Shown here in pieces: positions 8,207 through 16,580 of a stretch of 64,000 nucleotides of DNA. Under the pieces are notes generated by a model that worked only from the letters and a program-made list of their open reading frames with translations, ran no database searches and was not told the origin of the DNA. A program made the translations under genes and the position numbers. How positions within the stretch are numbered: position 1 is the stretch's first letter; each line of letters starts with the position of its first letter. This DNA is from Rhodobacter sp. SY28-1 (GTDB taxonomy: Bacteria; Pseudomonadota; Alphaproteobacteria; Rhodobacterales; Rhodobacteraceae). The stretch is taken from NCBI RefSeq assembly GCF_005222785.1, contig NZ_STGH01000002.1, positions 434,001 to 498,000 on the forward strand, read 5' to 3'.

Positions 8207-9051
8207 GCGCTCCTTGCCTCTGCCGCTTCGGGCCGGATCGTCCCCAGGGGCACCAGCTGGCGCTTGCCCATCGGACCCCGACCCGGGGTAAAATCTTCCA
8301 GCACCTGCAACCCGTTCGACCGCACGCGCGAAGCGCGCAGATGAACCTGCCGCACCCGCTGCCCCTCCAGCGCATATTTCAGGAACCGCTCAGAATGGAG
8401 CCGCTTGCCCCGCGCGCAGTATTCCCCCATCCGGTCCGCCCGCTTGCCATAGGCGGCAATCCCCTCCGCCCCCTTGGCCAGCGCAAACCGGTCGTTCAGC
8501 CCGAACCACTGCGACCAGTCCGGGACCAGCACGAAGGACCGATGCGCCCGCGCGAGGAAGTCCAGAGGCTCGGCCATGCTGTCGTGATACAGCAGGTCCG
8601 GCCGGGCAAAGACCACGATATCCGGCTCGAACGCTTCCGCCAGCAGCGTCGCCCGCTTCAGCGAATGCAGCTGATGCACCAGATTGCGGAACGAGGCGAA
8701 GTCGTCACGCCAGATGTCGCCCTTCGCCTGCATCGCGGCCATCGGATACAGGTCCAGACACGCGCCCGGAGCCTCAAGCTCCACCCCGTCCAGCGCCAGC
8801 AGCCGGTATTCCTCGGGGTCAAGCTGCCCCTCTTCCCCGGACCGCGCGTTCTGGATCGCCGTCTGGGCGAAGAAATGCCCGAACAGCCGCACCTCCCGCG
8901 CGATGGCACGGGCCGGGTCGATCACGTTTTCAAGGATCGCAGGCAAGGTCAGCCGCAGCGCGCGCGTGATGCCGAAGAAGACGACCGCGACCTTCAGGTC
9001 TGGCCTGATGCGCCCCTTCACACCCCCCCGCTCTGTCCCAGCCGCCGCCAT
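8203..9051 (-). CDS. Glycosyltransferase-like protein (unassigned)
   Basis: About 282 residues from ATG 9051. The first strand LKVAVVFFGITRALRLTLP followed by EPDIVVFARPDLLYHD resembles a GT-A-like nucleotide-sugar fold, with the RPDLLYHD stretch a candidate acidic motif. There is no membrane segment. The ribosome site is weak, and translation probably relies on the upstream lipoprotein gene nine bases away. It is similar in style to the protein encoded at 584-1324. No specific substrate can be given. Confidence 0.55.
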   Translation of the reverse strand: MAAAGTERGGVKGRIRPDLKVAVVFFGITRALRLTLPAILENVIDPARAIAREVRLFGHFFAQTAIQNARSGEEGQLDPEEYRLLALDGVELEAPGACLDLYPMAAMQAKGDIWRDDFASFRNLVHQLHSLKRATLLAEAFEPDIVVFARPDLLYHDSMAEPLDFLARAHRSFVLVPDWSQWFGLNDRFALAKGAEGIAAYGKRADRMGEYCARGKRLHSERFLKYALEGQRVRQVHLRASRVRSNGLQVLEDFTPGRGPMGKRQLVPLGTIRPEAAEARSA

Positions 9052-9059
9052 GTCGGGTG

Positions 9060-9410
9060 TCAGCCACCGACCAGAGGCGGAACGCCATTCGCCGCAAAGC
9101 AGCTTTGCGCCGCAGGCCGCAAGGCGATCTCGCGGATCGTGGCCTTGGTCGCCGTCCCCGCTTCCACCCCCACATCCCGCGCCAGAAGCCGCAGCTCGTT
9201 CTCGCTGGCCGCGTCCAGAATGCACTTGGTCGCCTTCCGGGCGGGTTCAGCCGGCATGTCGATGTTCACCACCGGAAACACCACCGTATGCGCCGTGCGC
9301 TTCAGCGTGTCATTGACCAGTTCGGCCGGATCGCAGGCGGCAAGCAGCAGAATGCACAAAGAGATCTGCCCTGACCTCTGAAGCTGTTTCTTGACAATGC
9401 ACTTCTTCAT
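9060..9410 (-). CDS. Small putative lipoprotein
   Basis: A 116-residue protein with an unusual basic n-region (MKKCIVKKQLQRSGQ), then hydrophobic ISLCILLLAAC with the predicted lipidation Cys at LAAC and Asp at +2, which in enterobacteria signals inner-membrane retention. The mature part contains VNDTLKRTAHTVVFPVVN and two more Cys. GAGGGA lies 4 bp before the ATG at 9410; the start overlaps the stop of the upstream gene by 4 bp. The function is unknown; it is part of the block between sdhA and sdhB. Confidence 0.65.
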   Translation of the reverse strand: MKKCIVKKQLQRSGQISLCILLLAACDPAELVNDTLKRTAHTVVFPVVNIDMPAEPARKATKCILDAASENELRLLARDVGVEAGTATKATIREIALRPAAQSCFAANGVPPLVGG

Positions 9411-10189
9411 GCCATCCCTCCCTGCGATTGCACGACCTCGCCGCGACCCGCGACCTTGAACGCGTAGGTCCAAATCTCTTCGGAAACATGCGCGTGGTGA
9501 CGCATGGTAAAGCTATTGTGGATCGACTCATGTCCATAGCGCCCGATCCGCAGCCAGCTTGCATCCCTTGGCAGGCACACTGGCGTGATCCCACGCTCGA
9601 ACGCCCAGCGCGCCAACCTGACATCTACGAACTTGCGGCTGTCGCGCATGAACTCATAGGTCGGGGCATCTGCCCCGCGTATGATCGCCGAGTTCGTGGC
9701 GATCTGGTCAACCACCGTCGCTTGATCCAAGGCGCGGTCACAGGCCCAAACTTTGCGATAGTTTGCGATCCTCTGGCGCGAAAAGGAAAAGTATCGGATC
9801 GGGTGTTTCAGGGTCGGCTTCAGGTAAAGCGACCCATGATACCCGGCCAGCCAGCGACCGGGGCCAAGTGCGTTGAACCGGTCGACAGTGCGCGAGACGA
9901 AGTCAGCACGAGGGTAGATGTCGTCGTCGACATACATCACCAGATCTTCTGCGGCAGGTTGGACGTAGAATTTGCCCACATCCATCGTGTTCTCTTCCGG
10001 AATGACCGGCACCACCCGGTCAATGCTGGCCAGTTCTGCAGGGATCACATCATACTCGTTCAGGACCACATTCAACCTGTCGACCTGCGAAGCAAGCGCT
10101 CGTACGACGTCCAGCATGCCGTCACGACGCGGCGGATAGGTGGCCAAATTCGCGACGATCACGGTTTGCCCTCGGACAGCGTGTCGCAT
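9407..10189 (-). CDS. Glycosyltransferase, family 2-like GT-A fold
   Basis: A 260-residue protein. Strand one is TVIVANLATYPPR; MYVDDDIYP near residue 85 is the DxD-type motif that binds the metal and nucleotide sugar. The C-terminal part has ARWAFERGI and a His/Trp-rich end. It overlaps the 3' end of the upstream methyltransferase by 31 bp if ATG 10189 is used; a GTG (VRGQT) inside is an alternative start that would shorten the overlap. Base composition here is less GC-rich than the sdh genes on either side, hinting at acquisition. Confidence 0.65.
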   Translation of the reverse strand: MRHAVRGQTVIVANLATYPPRRDGMLDVVRALASQVDRLNVVLNEYDVIPAELASIDRVVPVIPEENTMDVGKFYVQPAAEDLVMYVDDDIYPRADFVSRTVDRFNALGPGRWLAGYHGSLYLKPTLKHPIRYFSFSRQRIANYRKVWACDRALDQATVVDQIATNSAIIRGADAPTYEFMRDSRKFVDVRLARWAFERGITPVCLPRDASWLRIGRYGHESIHNSFTMRHHAHVSEEIWTYAFKVAGRGEVVQSQGGMA

Positions 10190-10836
10190 GGGCGCGCAAA
10201 CAGCTTGAAACTGGCAAAGGACGTTGTGCGCGGGTCGCTTCCCGGTCGCATCGGATAGGGTTGTTCGAACGCCTCGACCAAAGCGAAAGCGGGCGCATGC
10301 GCCGCTATCCAATTCGAATAGGATCGGTGCCGGACATGGGTCGCTCTGCTGGGAGTATCTGTATCCGAACTGTAGACCAGCACGAACCGCCTCGAAGCAG
10401 AGAACAGAGTCTCCATATAGCGCTCGAAGATTGCATCCTCGACCAGATGATAGATCACGTCCAAAGACATGGACATGTCGGCTTGCGCTGGATTGACTTG
10501 ATACTCTGCGTCGGTCAAAAACTGCCAGTTCTCTCGTCCAGCAAAACGCTTCCGACAGGCGGTGACGACTGCCGGGCTGATATCTACCCCGGTGTAGTTT
10601 TCAATCGTCAGAAGCGAACACTGATTGCCATCACCGCTGCCAAATTCGATGACGCTTTGCACTTCATGCGTCTTCACCAGATCATTTATGAAGCCGGCTT
10701 TGTATTCGGCCAATCTGCCGTAGGACCCTGCTCCAGAATTCCCCCCAGCTTCATATCGATCACGCCAGTAAGCATCCGAGTGGAACTCGCTAACTTCCTT
10801 CTTGCGTCGAAAAAGCGAGCGCAGCGTGACTGCCAT
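10159..10836 (-). CDS. Class I SAM-dependent methyltransferase
   Basis: A 225-residue protein. It begins with YWRDRYEAGGNSGAGSYGRLAEYK and then motif I VIEFGSGDGNQ, YTGVDIS (post-I) and DMSMSLDVIYHLVED, the order expected for a Rossmann methyltransferase. Its ATG (10836) overlaps the sdhA stop as TGATG, so it is translationally coupled to sdhA. Codon use has more A/T at third positions than sdhA. With the glycosyltransferase after it, a role in O-antigen or glycan modification is plausible but inferred. Confidence 0.75.
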   Translation of the reverse strand: MAVTLRSLFRRKKEVSEFHSDAYWRDRYEAGGNSGAGSYGRLAEYKAGFINDLVKTHEVQSVIEFGSGDGNQCSLLTIENYTGVDISPAVVTACRKRFAGRENWQFLTDAEYQVNPAQADMSMSLDVIYHLVEDAIFERYMETLFSASRRFVLVYSSDTDTPSRATHVRHRSYSNWIAAHAPAFALVEAFEQPYPMRPGSDPRTTSFASFKLFARPCDTLSEGKP

Positions 10837-12638
10837 CAGAACTTCCTTTCCGCCGGGGCGATCTTCGCCAGAGCGATCCCGCCTTGCGCCTCGGTGGTCA
10901 GAGGGTCGGTATGCACCGCCCGGTAGTCAAGCGTGACCTTGTCGCCATCCACCCAGGCCAGCGAATGTTTGCGCCAGTTGACGTCATCGCGCTGCGGGTA
11001 ATCCTCATGCGCATGCGCCCCCCGGCTTTCGGTCCGGGCATGGGCCCCGTAGATCGTCGCCAAGGCGTTCGGCATCAGGTTGGTCAACTCCAGCGTCTCC
11101 ATCAGGTCGCTGTTCCAGACGAGACTCCGGTCGGTGACATGCAGGTCATTCATCTTGCCCGCGATCACCGTCATCTTCTTCTCGCCCGCCGCCAGGGTTT
11201 CCTCGGCACGGAACACCGCCGCATCGGCCTGCATCGTGCGCTGCATCTCCAGCCGCAGTTCCGCCGTCGGAACCGCGCCCTTGGCGTTCCGCAGGTCGTC
11301 GAACCGACCCAAGGCCTTGTCGACCTCGGCCTTGTTGGTGGCAGGCACGGACGCCCCTCGATCCACCACCTGCCCCGCCCGGATCGCCGCAGCGCGACCG
11401 AACACGACGAGGTCAATCAGCGAGTTCGACCCCAGCCGGTTCGCCCCATGCACAGAAGCACACCCAGCTTCACCAACCGCCATCAGGCCCGGGAAGACTG
11501 CATCCGGGTTGTCCTTCGTCGGGTTCAGAACCTCGCCCCAATAGTTCGTCGGGATGCCGCCCATGTTGTAGTGCACCGTCGGCAGCACCGGGATCGGCTC
11601 CTTGTGCAGGTCCACGCCTGCGAAAATCCGCGCGCTTTCCGTGATCCCCGGCAACCGCAACTCCAGCGACTCGCGGGGCAGATGCGACAGGTTCAGGTGG
11701 ATGTGGTCGGCATTCGCCCCCACGCCCCGGCCTTCCCGGATCTCGATCGTCATGCAGCGGCTGACATAGTCGCGTGGCGCCAGGTCCTTGTAGTGCGGCG
11801 CATACCGCTCCATGAACCGCTCGCCCGCGCTGTTCGTCAGATACCCGCCCTCACCCCGCGCGCCCTCGGTGATAAGACAGCCCGAGCCATAGATCCCCGT
11901 CGGGTGAAACTGCACGAACTCCATGTCCTGCAGCGGAAGACCCGCCCGCGCCACCATGCCCCCGCCGTCCCCGGTGCAGGTATGCGCCGAGGTCGCGCTG
12001 AAGTAAGCCCGCCCGTAACCGCCCGTCGCCAAAACCACCATCTTCGCGTTGAAGACATGGATCGTGCCGTCGTCCAGTTTCCAGGCGACAACGCCCGTGC
12101 AGGCCCCGTCGGTGATGATCAGGTCCAGCGCGAAATATTCGATGTAGAACTCCGCGTTGTTCTTCAGCGACTGCCCATACAGGGTATGCAGGATCGCATG
12201 CCCCGTCCGGTCCGCCGCCGCACAGGTCCGCTGCACCGGCGGGCCATTCCCGAACTCGGTTGTGTGCCCGCCAAAGGGCCGCTGGTAGATCTTGCCCTCT
12301 TCGGTGCGCGAAAACGGCACCCCGTAATGCTCCAGCTCGTAGACCGCTTTCGGGGCCTCCCGCGCGAGGTATTCCATCGCGTCGGTGTCGCCCAGCCAGT
12401 CCGACCCCTTCACGGTGTCGTACATGTGCCACTGCCAGTGGTCAGGCCCCATGTTCCCAAGGCTGGCCGCAATCCCCCCCTGCGCCGCCACCGTGTGCGA
12501 CCGCGTCGGGAACACCTTCGTCACGCAGGCCGTCCGCAGCCCCTGCTCGGCCATGCCCAAGGTCGCGCGCAAGCCAGCCCCGCCAGCCCCCACCACGACC
12601 ACGTCATACTCATGCGTCTCATACGGATAGGCAGTCAT
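10836..12638 (-). CDS. sdhA: Succinate dehydrogenase flavoprotein subunit
   Basis: A 600-residue subunit oxidising succinate to fumarate. Seen: FAD-binding [12 protein letters not shown] near residues 14-25, the FAD-attachment His H48 in [11 protein letters not shown], the substrate region FVQFHPTG and [14 protein letters not shown] for the second FAD part. The length fits alphaproteobacterial SdhA. Two adjacent ATGs (12641, 12638) follow AAGGA; I use the second, which gives the better spacing and the usual 600 residues. It follows sdhD closely and is coupled to the methyltransferase downstream. Confidence 0.97.
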   Translation of the reverse strand: MTAYPYETHEYDVVVVGAGGAGLRATLGMAEQGLRTACVTKVFPTRSHTVAAQGGIAASLGNMGPDHWQWHMYDTVKGSDWLGDTDAMEYLAREAPKAVYELEHYGVPFSRTEEGKIYQRPFGGHTTEFGNGPPVQRTCAAADRTGHAILHTLYGQSLKNNAEFYIEYFALDLIITDGACTGVVAWKLDDGTIHVFNAKMVVLATGGYGRAYFSATSAHTCTGDGGGMVARAGLPLQDMEFVQFHPTGIYGSGCLITEGARGEGGYLTNSAGERFMERYAPHYKDLAPRDYVSRCMTIEIREGRGVGANADHIHLNLSHLPRESLELRLPGITESARIFAGVDLHKEPIPVLPTVHYNMGGIPTNYWGEVLNPTKDNPDAVFPGLMAVGEAGCASVHGANRLGSNSLIDLVVFGRAAAIRAGQVVDRGASVPATNKAEVDKALGRFDDLRNAKGAVPTAELRLEMQRTMQADAAVFRAEETLAAGEKKMTVIAGKMNDLHVTDRSLVWNSDLMETLELTNLMPNALATIYGAHARTESRGAHAHEDYPQRDDVNWRKHSLAWVDGDKVTLDYRAVHTDPLTTEAQGGIALAKIAPAERKF

Positions 12639-12649
12639 CATCAGGTCCT

Positions 12650-13021
12650 TCACAGCGCCATGCGGGCCAGGGCGAACAGCCCCGTCGCGGCAATCACCCA
12701 GGAAAGCGAGATCGCGAAGATGATCAGCATCTTCCGCGTCGTGCCCCGGGCGTAGTCCTCGATCATCGTCGTCGCGCCCATCGCGAAATGGCGCATCCCG
12801 ACCACCAGCACCAGCGCCGTCAGGATCGCCGGGAACGGGTGCGAGAAGGTCTCCAGCACCGCCTCGCGGCTCTGGCCCAGCGCCCGGCCGAACACGTACA
12901 GCCAGACCGGCACCAGGAAAGCCAATCCGACGGCCGAGACCGTCATCGACCAGTGATGCTCCGTCCCGGCATGGGCGGCACCCCGACCCTCGGCGCGCTT
13001 GCGGGGAGTGATATAGCGCAT
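12650..13021 (-). CDS. sdhD: Succinate dehydrogenase membrane anchor subunit
   Basis: A 123-residue protein with three hydrophobic segments (about residues 27-46, 63-82 and 97-121). H78 in [14 protein letters not shown] aligns with the heme b ligand of the HxxxGxxxxxxDY pattern in SdhD. It anchors SdhAB to the membrane and forms the quinone site with SdhC. ATG 13021 lies 12 bp after the sdhC stop. It is membrane-located and part of the sdhCDA(x6)B operon. Confidence 0.95.
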   Translation of the reverse strand: MRYITPRKRAEGRGAAHAGTEHHWSMTVSAVGLAFLVPVWLYVFGRALGQSREAVLETFSHPFPAILTALVLVVGMRHFAMGATTMIEDYARGTTRKMLIIFAISLSWVIAATGLFALARMAL

Positions 13022-13032
13022 GGCGGCTTCCC

Positions 13033-13428
13033 TCACTGAACCAGAAGAATTGTGATCACAGTCAGCACGACCGACCCGATGACGCAGGCCCAGCCCAGCT
13101 TTTCCGCCGTGGGCACGTCCAGCCCGTGGCCCGCATCGAAGTAGATGTGCCGCAAGCCCGCCAGGTAGTGATACCATACCGCCCAAAGCGACCCGGTGAA
13201 CACCAGGTCCCCGAACCAGCTGGTCGCCACTGCATTGGCCGTTGCGAAATACGCATCCGACGTCGCCGCGGCCAGCAGCCACCACACCCCCAGCACCACC
13301 CCCGCCACCAGCGCATGTCCGGTGATCCGCGTCAGGATCGAGCTGACCGCCGTCATCTGGATGCGGTAGACCTGCAGATGCGGAGACAGGGGGCGGGATA
13401 CGGGCGCGGCCCGCTTGACGTCTGCCAT
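13033..13428 (-). CDS. sdhC: Succinate dehydrogenase cytochrome b556 subunit
   Basis: A 131-residue protein with the family's N-terminal [11 protein letters not shown] motif, quinone-site SSILTRITG (S30, R34) and heme-ligand H87 in [13 protein letters not shown]. It has three membrane segments. It is the first gene of the operon, with about 200 bp of non-coding DNA upstream carrying two TGTGATCACA-type boxes at -150 to -180. A third copy of the palindrome lies inside the last codons (13051-13060), where it encodes TVIT. Confidence 0.96.
   Translation of the reverse strand: MADVKRAAPVSRPLSPHLQVYRIQMTAVSSILTRITGHALVAGVVLGVWWLLAAATSDAYFATANAVATSWFGDLVFTGSLWAVWYHYLAGLRHIYFDAGHGLDVPTAEKLGWACVIGSVVLTVITILLVQ
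13051..13060. promoter_or_regulatory. Perfect TGTGATCACA palindrome inside the sdhC 3' end
   Basis: An exact copy of the box found in arrays upstream of sdhC and sucC. It lies 30 bp upstream of the sdhD start, within codons for T-V-I-T of SdhC. It could be a chance result of codon use or a downstream operator that helps looping with the boxes at 13578-13608, about 530 bp away. Confidence 0.3.
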
Positions 13429-13577
13429 GATCGATCCTCACGTCTGGCGGCGCGGGTCCATCGGGCCAGCGCCAGGCTGTCGTTCGCTGTCCTGCATAGC
13501 GCGGATTTTGCGCGTGTCACGCAGGGATTGCCGCAACTGCAACATGTTGTCGCTATCATGCGCGGATTTCTTTGCTT

Positions 13578-13608
13578 TGTGATCACGACTTTCAGAGGCG
13601 TGATCACA
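13578..13608. promoter_or_regulatory. Two phased TGTGATCACA-type boxes upstream of sdhC
   Basis: Box 1 is TGTGATCACG at 13578-13587 and box 2 is CGTGATCACA at 13599-13608, each one mismatch from the perfect palindrome TGTGATCACA. The start-to-start spacing is 21 bp, two helical turns, and identical to the spacing of the three boxes upstream of sucC. They lie 150-180 bp upstream of the sdhC ATG and 20-50 bp from the end of the convergently placed upstream gene, so they belong to the sdh promoter. The regulator is unknown. Confidence 0.7.
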
Positions 13609-13626
13609 GCACGGGCCAACCGCGAC

Positions 13627-14649
13627 TCAGCGCGGCACCAGCGCCCAGTAGTCCAAGTCCAGAAGCACCTCGGGCAGGTATTTCCCGTCCGTCCCGCGCA
13701 ACTCGCCCACCTTGCCCTTCGTCGCCACCAGCCGCAGCCGCAGCGCCCCCACGGAGGGCACCGCAGTTTCCGCCCGGTCCAGCACCTCCGACCAGGCCCT
13801 GACCGTATCCCCCGCAAAACACGGGTTCGCATGCGCCCCTGCGTTCAGCGCGACGATCATCTGCGCGTTCGCCAGCCCGTTGAACGACAGCGCGCGGGCC
13901 AGCGAGATCACATGCCCGCCATAGATCAGCCGCCGCCCATCCTCGCGCTGGCCCACGTCGAAATGCACCTTTGACGTGTTCTGCCAAAGCCGCGTCGCCA
14001 GCATGTGCTCGGCTTCCTCGATGGTCACCGCATCGACATGGTCGATCACCTCGCCGAAGGCGTAGTCGCCCCAGCGATGCGGCTCCCCCGACAGCCCGAA
14101 ATCATGGCGCGAAAAATCCAGCCCCTCCGGTACCACCAGCGCCTCAGCCGAAACCACCGACGCCAGCTCCGGTACTGCCACCGGCACCACGACCTCCCGC
14201 CGCCGCTTGCGCACCATCACCCAGCGGACATACTCCAATACCGCCTCGCCATGCTGGTTGATCCCGCGCGTCCGCACCCAGACCACCCCCGTCGCGCCCG
14301 ACGAGGTCTCTTTCAACCCGATCACCTCGGACTCCGACCGCAGCGTATCCCCTGGCCAGACCGGCCGCAGCCAGCGCCCCTCGGCATAGCCAAGGTTTGC
14401 CACCGCATTCAGGGAGATGTCCGGTACCGTCTTGCCAAACACCGTATGGAAGGCGATCAGGTCGTCCAGCGGGCTCGCCTTCAGGCCAACCGACCGCGCG
14501 AATTCGTCGGACGAATACAGGGCCCCCCGCGCCGGATACAAAGCGTGGTACAGCGCCCGCTCCCCCGCCCCGACCGTGCGCGGCACCGCATGGGCAATCA
14601 CTTCGCCCAGGGTGTAATCTTCGAAGAACCGCCCCGGATTCGTCTTCAT
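13627..14649 (-). CDS. mch: Mesaconyl-CoA hydratase (MaoC-like double hot-dog)
   Basis: A 340-residue enzyme of the ethylmalonyl-CoA pathway hydrating mesaconyl-C1-CoA to beta-methylmalyl-CoA. It opens with MKTNPGRFFEDYTLGE and has two hot-dog halves; the second carries GGHVISLARALSFNGLANAQ. Length and opening match Rhodobacter Mch as I remember it. Its ATG overlaps the stop of the DUF1737 gene as ATGA. The linkage to mcl2 (15555-16400) and sdh matches the Rhodobacter gene order, which supports the call. A general MaoC dehydratase is the alternative. Confidence 0.88.
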   Translation of the reverse strand: MKTNPGRFFEDYTLGEVIAHAVPRTVGAGERALYHALYPARGALYSSDEFARSVGLKASPLDDLIAFHTVFGKTVPDISLNAVANLGYAEGRWLRPVWPGDTLRSESEVIGLKETSSGATGVVWVRTRGINQHGEAVLEYVRWVMVRKRRREVVVPVAVPELASVVSAEALVVPEGLDFSRHDFGLSGEPHRWGDYAFGEVIDHVDAVTIEEAEHMLATRLWQNTSKVHFDVGQREDGRRLIYGGHVISLARALSFNGLANAQMIVALNAGAHANPCFAGDTVRAWSEVLDRAETAVPSVGALRLRLVATKGKVGELRGTDGKYLPEVLLDLDYWALVPR

Positions 14650-14849
14650 TGCTCGCCCAACTTCACATCCGGGTGGTACTCGCCCTCCACCTCCTTCACC
14701 ACCGCCTGCCCGCAGCGCATCACGCCATTGGCCGCGTCAAAGGCATAGGTGGGTCCGCCATGCAGCTCCCATCCCTTGTTCAAGGCCGCCGTCACCTTGT
14801 GACAGAAGGCCGATGTGTCATCCGCACTCAGAAACCGATAGAGCTTCAT
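14646..14849 (-). CDS. DUF1737 domain protein
   Basis: A 67-residue protein, MKLYRFLSADD..., with a central LNKGWELHGGPTYAFD motif typical of DUF1737: a short cytosolic alpha/beta domain of unknown function whose members are often fused or adjacent to metabolic enzymes. GGGGAAG precedes ATG 14849 directly. It overlaps mch by 4 bp (ATGA), so the two are translated together. A 7-bp inverted repeat lies 16 bp upstream of the start. Confidence 0.75.
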   Translation of the reverse strand: MKLYRFLSADDTSAFCHKVTAALNKGWELHGGPTYAFDAANGVMRCGQAVVKEVEGEYHPDVKLGEQ

Positions 14850-14864
14850 CTTCCCCAAACCTCA

Positions 14865-14885
14865 GACAATTCGACTAAAATTGTC
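14865..14885. promoter_or_regulatory. Inverted repeat GACAATT-N7-AATTGTC upstream of the DUF1737-mch pair
   Basis: Perfect 7-bp arms separated by 7 bp, AT-rich inside a GC-rich setting. It is 16-36 bp upstream of the DUF1737 start, where it could act as an operator, or as an RNA hairpin controlling translation of mch. Confidence 0.4.
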
Positions 14886-14886
14886 T

Positions 14887-14946
14887 TGCCCATGCCTCAA
14901 ATACTCCGCGGGGGGTTTGGGGGGCGCGAAGCCCCCCAATACTCCG
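14887..14946 (+). repeat. Dispersed repeat, variant copy with G-rich arm
   Basis: Starts TTGCCCATGCCTCAAATACTCC, like the copies near 46778, 50127 and 59762, but continues with a GCGGGGGG-TTT-GGGGGG arm and a CCCCCC partner instead of CGCCGGAGGC. The copy at 38731-38790 has the same layout. It lies between nnrU and the DUF1737 gene. Confidence 0.6.
14917..14939 (-). terminator. Strong hairpin after nnrU (possible terminator)
   Basis: A perfect 9-bp stem TTGGGGGGC/GCCCCCCAA with a 5-base loop begins 8 bp after the nnrU stop on the minus strand. No clear U-run follows on that strand. It is part of a wider repeat (14887-14946) that also includes the AAATACTCCGCGGGGG motif seen again near 38741. 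Confidence 0.5.
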
Positions 14947-15516
14947 TCAGCCCCAGGGCGGCACCCCCAGCCAGTTGTGCACCAGCATCACCACGCCCAT
15001 CACCACGACTGCACCCACCACGGCCCCGATCTCCTTGCCCACTGGCGCGGGCTCCGGCAGCGGCCCCCTCGGCTCGGCCTTGTTGATCAGGATCACCGAC
15101 ACCACGGCCCAGGCCAGGATCCCGCCAAACAGTACGATCGAGGCAAGGTCGCCGTTCACCAGCAGATGCGCGACAGCCCAGGTCTTCACCGCCGTCAGCT
15201 GCGGATGCCGGATGACCCGGGTGATCCGCGTTTTCATGCCCGATGCCGCGTACAGGTAGAAGGCGAACAGCATCAACAGGTTGTTCACATGCACCAGAAA
15301 CCGTGGCGGGTCCCAGACCGGCACGAACTCCGCCCCGTCGATCCCCAGCCAGACGCTGCCGCGGAAGCCGACCACCATCAGCACCACGCCCGCCAGCACC
15401 AGCGCCGTGACGATCCCCTTCCCCGGCTCGCCAAAGCGCGCCCGCGATGCCGGAGCCATCCGCTTCCACAGATGCGCCGCCCACCACAGCGCCAAACCCA
15501 GTACGATCAGTGTCAT
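14947..15516 (-). CDS. nnrU: NnrU family membrane protein
   Basis: A 189-residue integral membrane protein with about five or six hydrophobic segments. Family marks are RFLVHVNNLLMLFAFYLYAASG, RHPQL and AHLLVNGDLASIVLFGG, matching the NnrU domain. NnrU was named for a gene required for nitrite/nitric oxide reduction in Rhodobacter, but many homologues, this one included, lie outside denitrification clusters. GGAGG precedes ATG 15516. It lies between mcl2 and the DUF1737-mch pair, all on the minus strand. Confidence 0.85.
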   Translation of the reverse strand: MTLIVLGLALWWAAHLWKRMAPASRARFGEPGKGIVTALVLAGVVLMVVGFRGSVWLGIDGAEFVPVWDPPRFLVHVNNLLMLFAFYLYAASGMKTRITRVIRHPQLTAVKTWAVAHLLVNGDLASIVLFGGILAWAVVSVILINKAEPRGPLPEPAPVGKEIGAVVGAVVVMGVVMLVHNWLGVPPWG

Positions 15517-15554
15517 CGAAGGCCTCCAGCCGGTTCATCGGCCGCACCCTGCCC

Positions 15555-16400
15555 CTAAACCGCAAACGCCGCAATTGCCTCGGCCTTGCGGATCAGGGCC
15601 TGCGCTGTCGCCGCATGCAGGTTCTCGACGATCTTCCCGTCGACGACCGCAACCCCCTGCCCACGCATCCGCGCCTCGGAATAGGCCGCGATCTGACGAC
15701 GGGCCAGCGCAACCTCTTCCTCAGACGGAGCGAACACCGCGTTCGCGACCTCCAGCTGCGCCGGGTGGATCAGCGTCTTGCCGTCGAAACCCATGTCGCG
15801 CCCCTGCTCACATTCGGCCCGCAGACCCGCCTCGTCCTTGAACGCGTTGAAAACGCCATCCACGATGACCTTGCCTTCGGCCCGCGCCGCCAGCACGCAA
15901 GTGCCCAGACCCGCCATCAGCGGCAACCGGTCGGCCCGGAACCGCGCGCCCAGCTCCTTGGCCAGGTCATTGGTCCCCATGACCATCCCCTCCAGCCGGG
16001 GATGCGCCGCAATCTCCCCGGCATTCAGGCATCCTTTCGCCGTCTCCAGCATCGCCCATAGCGGAGCCTTGACCTTCCCCGCCACCGCATCCAGATCGGC
16101 CGCCGAATTCACCTTCGGCAGCAAGACCGCATCCACCCCCGGATGCCCCCCGAAGGCCGCGAGGTCCCCCTCAGCCCACTCGGTCCCAAGGCCATTGACC
16201 CGCACGATCCGCGCCCGCGGCCCATAGTCGGTGTCGCCGAGGCCCGAGGCCAGCACCTCCCGCGCCCGCACCTTCTCCTCGGGCGACACCGCATCTTCCA
16301 GATCGAAGATGATCGCATCAGCAGCCAACTCCCGCGCCTTCTCCAGAGCCCGCTCACGCGAGGCGGGAATATACAGGACAGACCGATAGGGACGCGCCAC
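15555..16400 (-). CDS. mcl2: HpcH/HpaI-family malyl-CoA thioesterase
   Basis: A 281-residue TIM-barrel enzyme of the CitE/malyl-CoA lyase family. Seen: YRSVLYIPASR at the start, metal/substrate FDLEDAV near residue 35, ARIVRVNGLGT, LETAKG and GMVMGTNDLAKEL. In Rhodobacter sphaeroides Mcl2 is the (3S)-malyl-CoA thioesterase that releases malate in the ethylmalonyl-CoA pathway, and it lies next to mch and mdh, as here. Start GTG 16400 has GGAGGTGAG upstream. A malyl-CoA lyase (Mcl1) activity is the alternative, but Mcl1 proteins are longer. Confidence 0.85.
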   Translation of the reverse strand: MARPYRSVLYIPASRERALEKARELAADAIIFDLEDAVSPEEKVRAREVLASGLGDTDYGPRARIVRVNGLGTEWAEGDLAAFGGHPGVDAVLLPKVNSAADLDAVAGKVKAPLWAMLETAKGCLNAGEIAAHPRLEGMVMGTNDLAKELGARFRADRLPLMAGLGTCVLAARAEGKVIVDGVFNAFKDEAGLRAECEQGRDMGFDGKTLIHPAQLEVANAVFAPSEEEVALARRQIAAYSEARMRGQGVAVVDGKIVENLHAATAQALIRKAEAIAAFAV

Positions 16401-16580
16401 GACTCACCTCCGCGCAACATTCTTGCGCTTGAAAGCACGGATCGGACACAAACGGCAAGCCCAATTTCGCCGCAATGCAGAAACTCCTTGGCACCCGCAG
16501 CGCCGACTCGCCCCGTTAACCGCCTGTCAGCCTGATCCCGGCAGCCTTTCCTGCATCCCGAACGCCAGAAAGGCCCGCCC

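Noticed and set aside
12260-13039. Plus-strand frames across the sdhA-sdhD-sdhC region.
   Set aside because: Arg/Pro-rich shadows without motifs; the minus-strand genes match complex II subunits with heme and FAD ligands.
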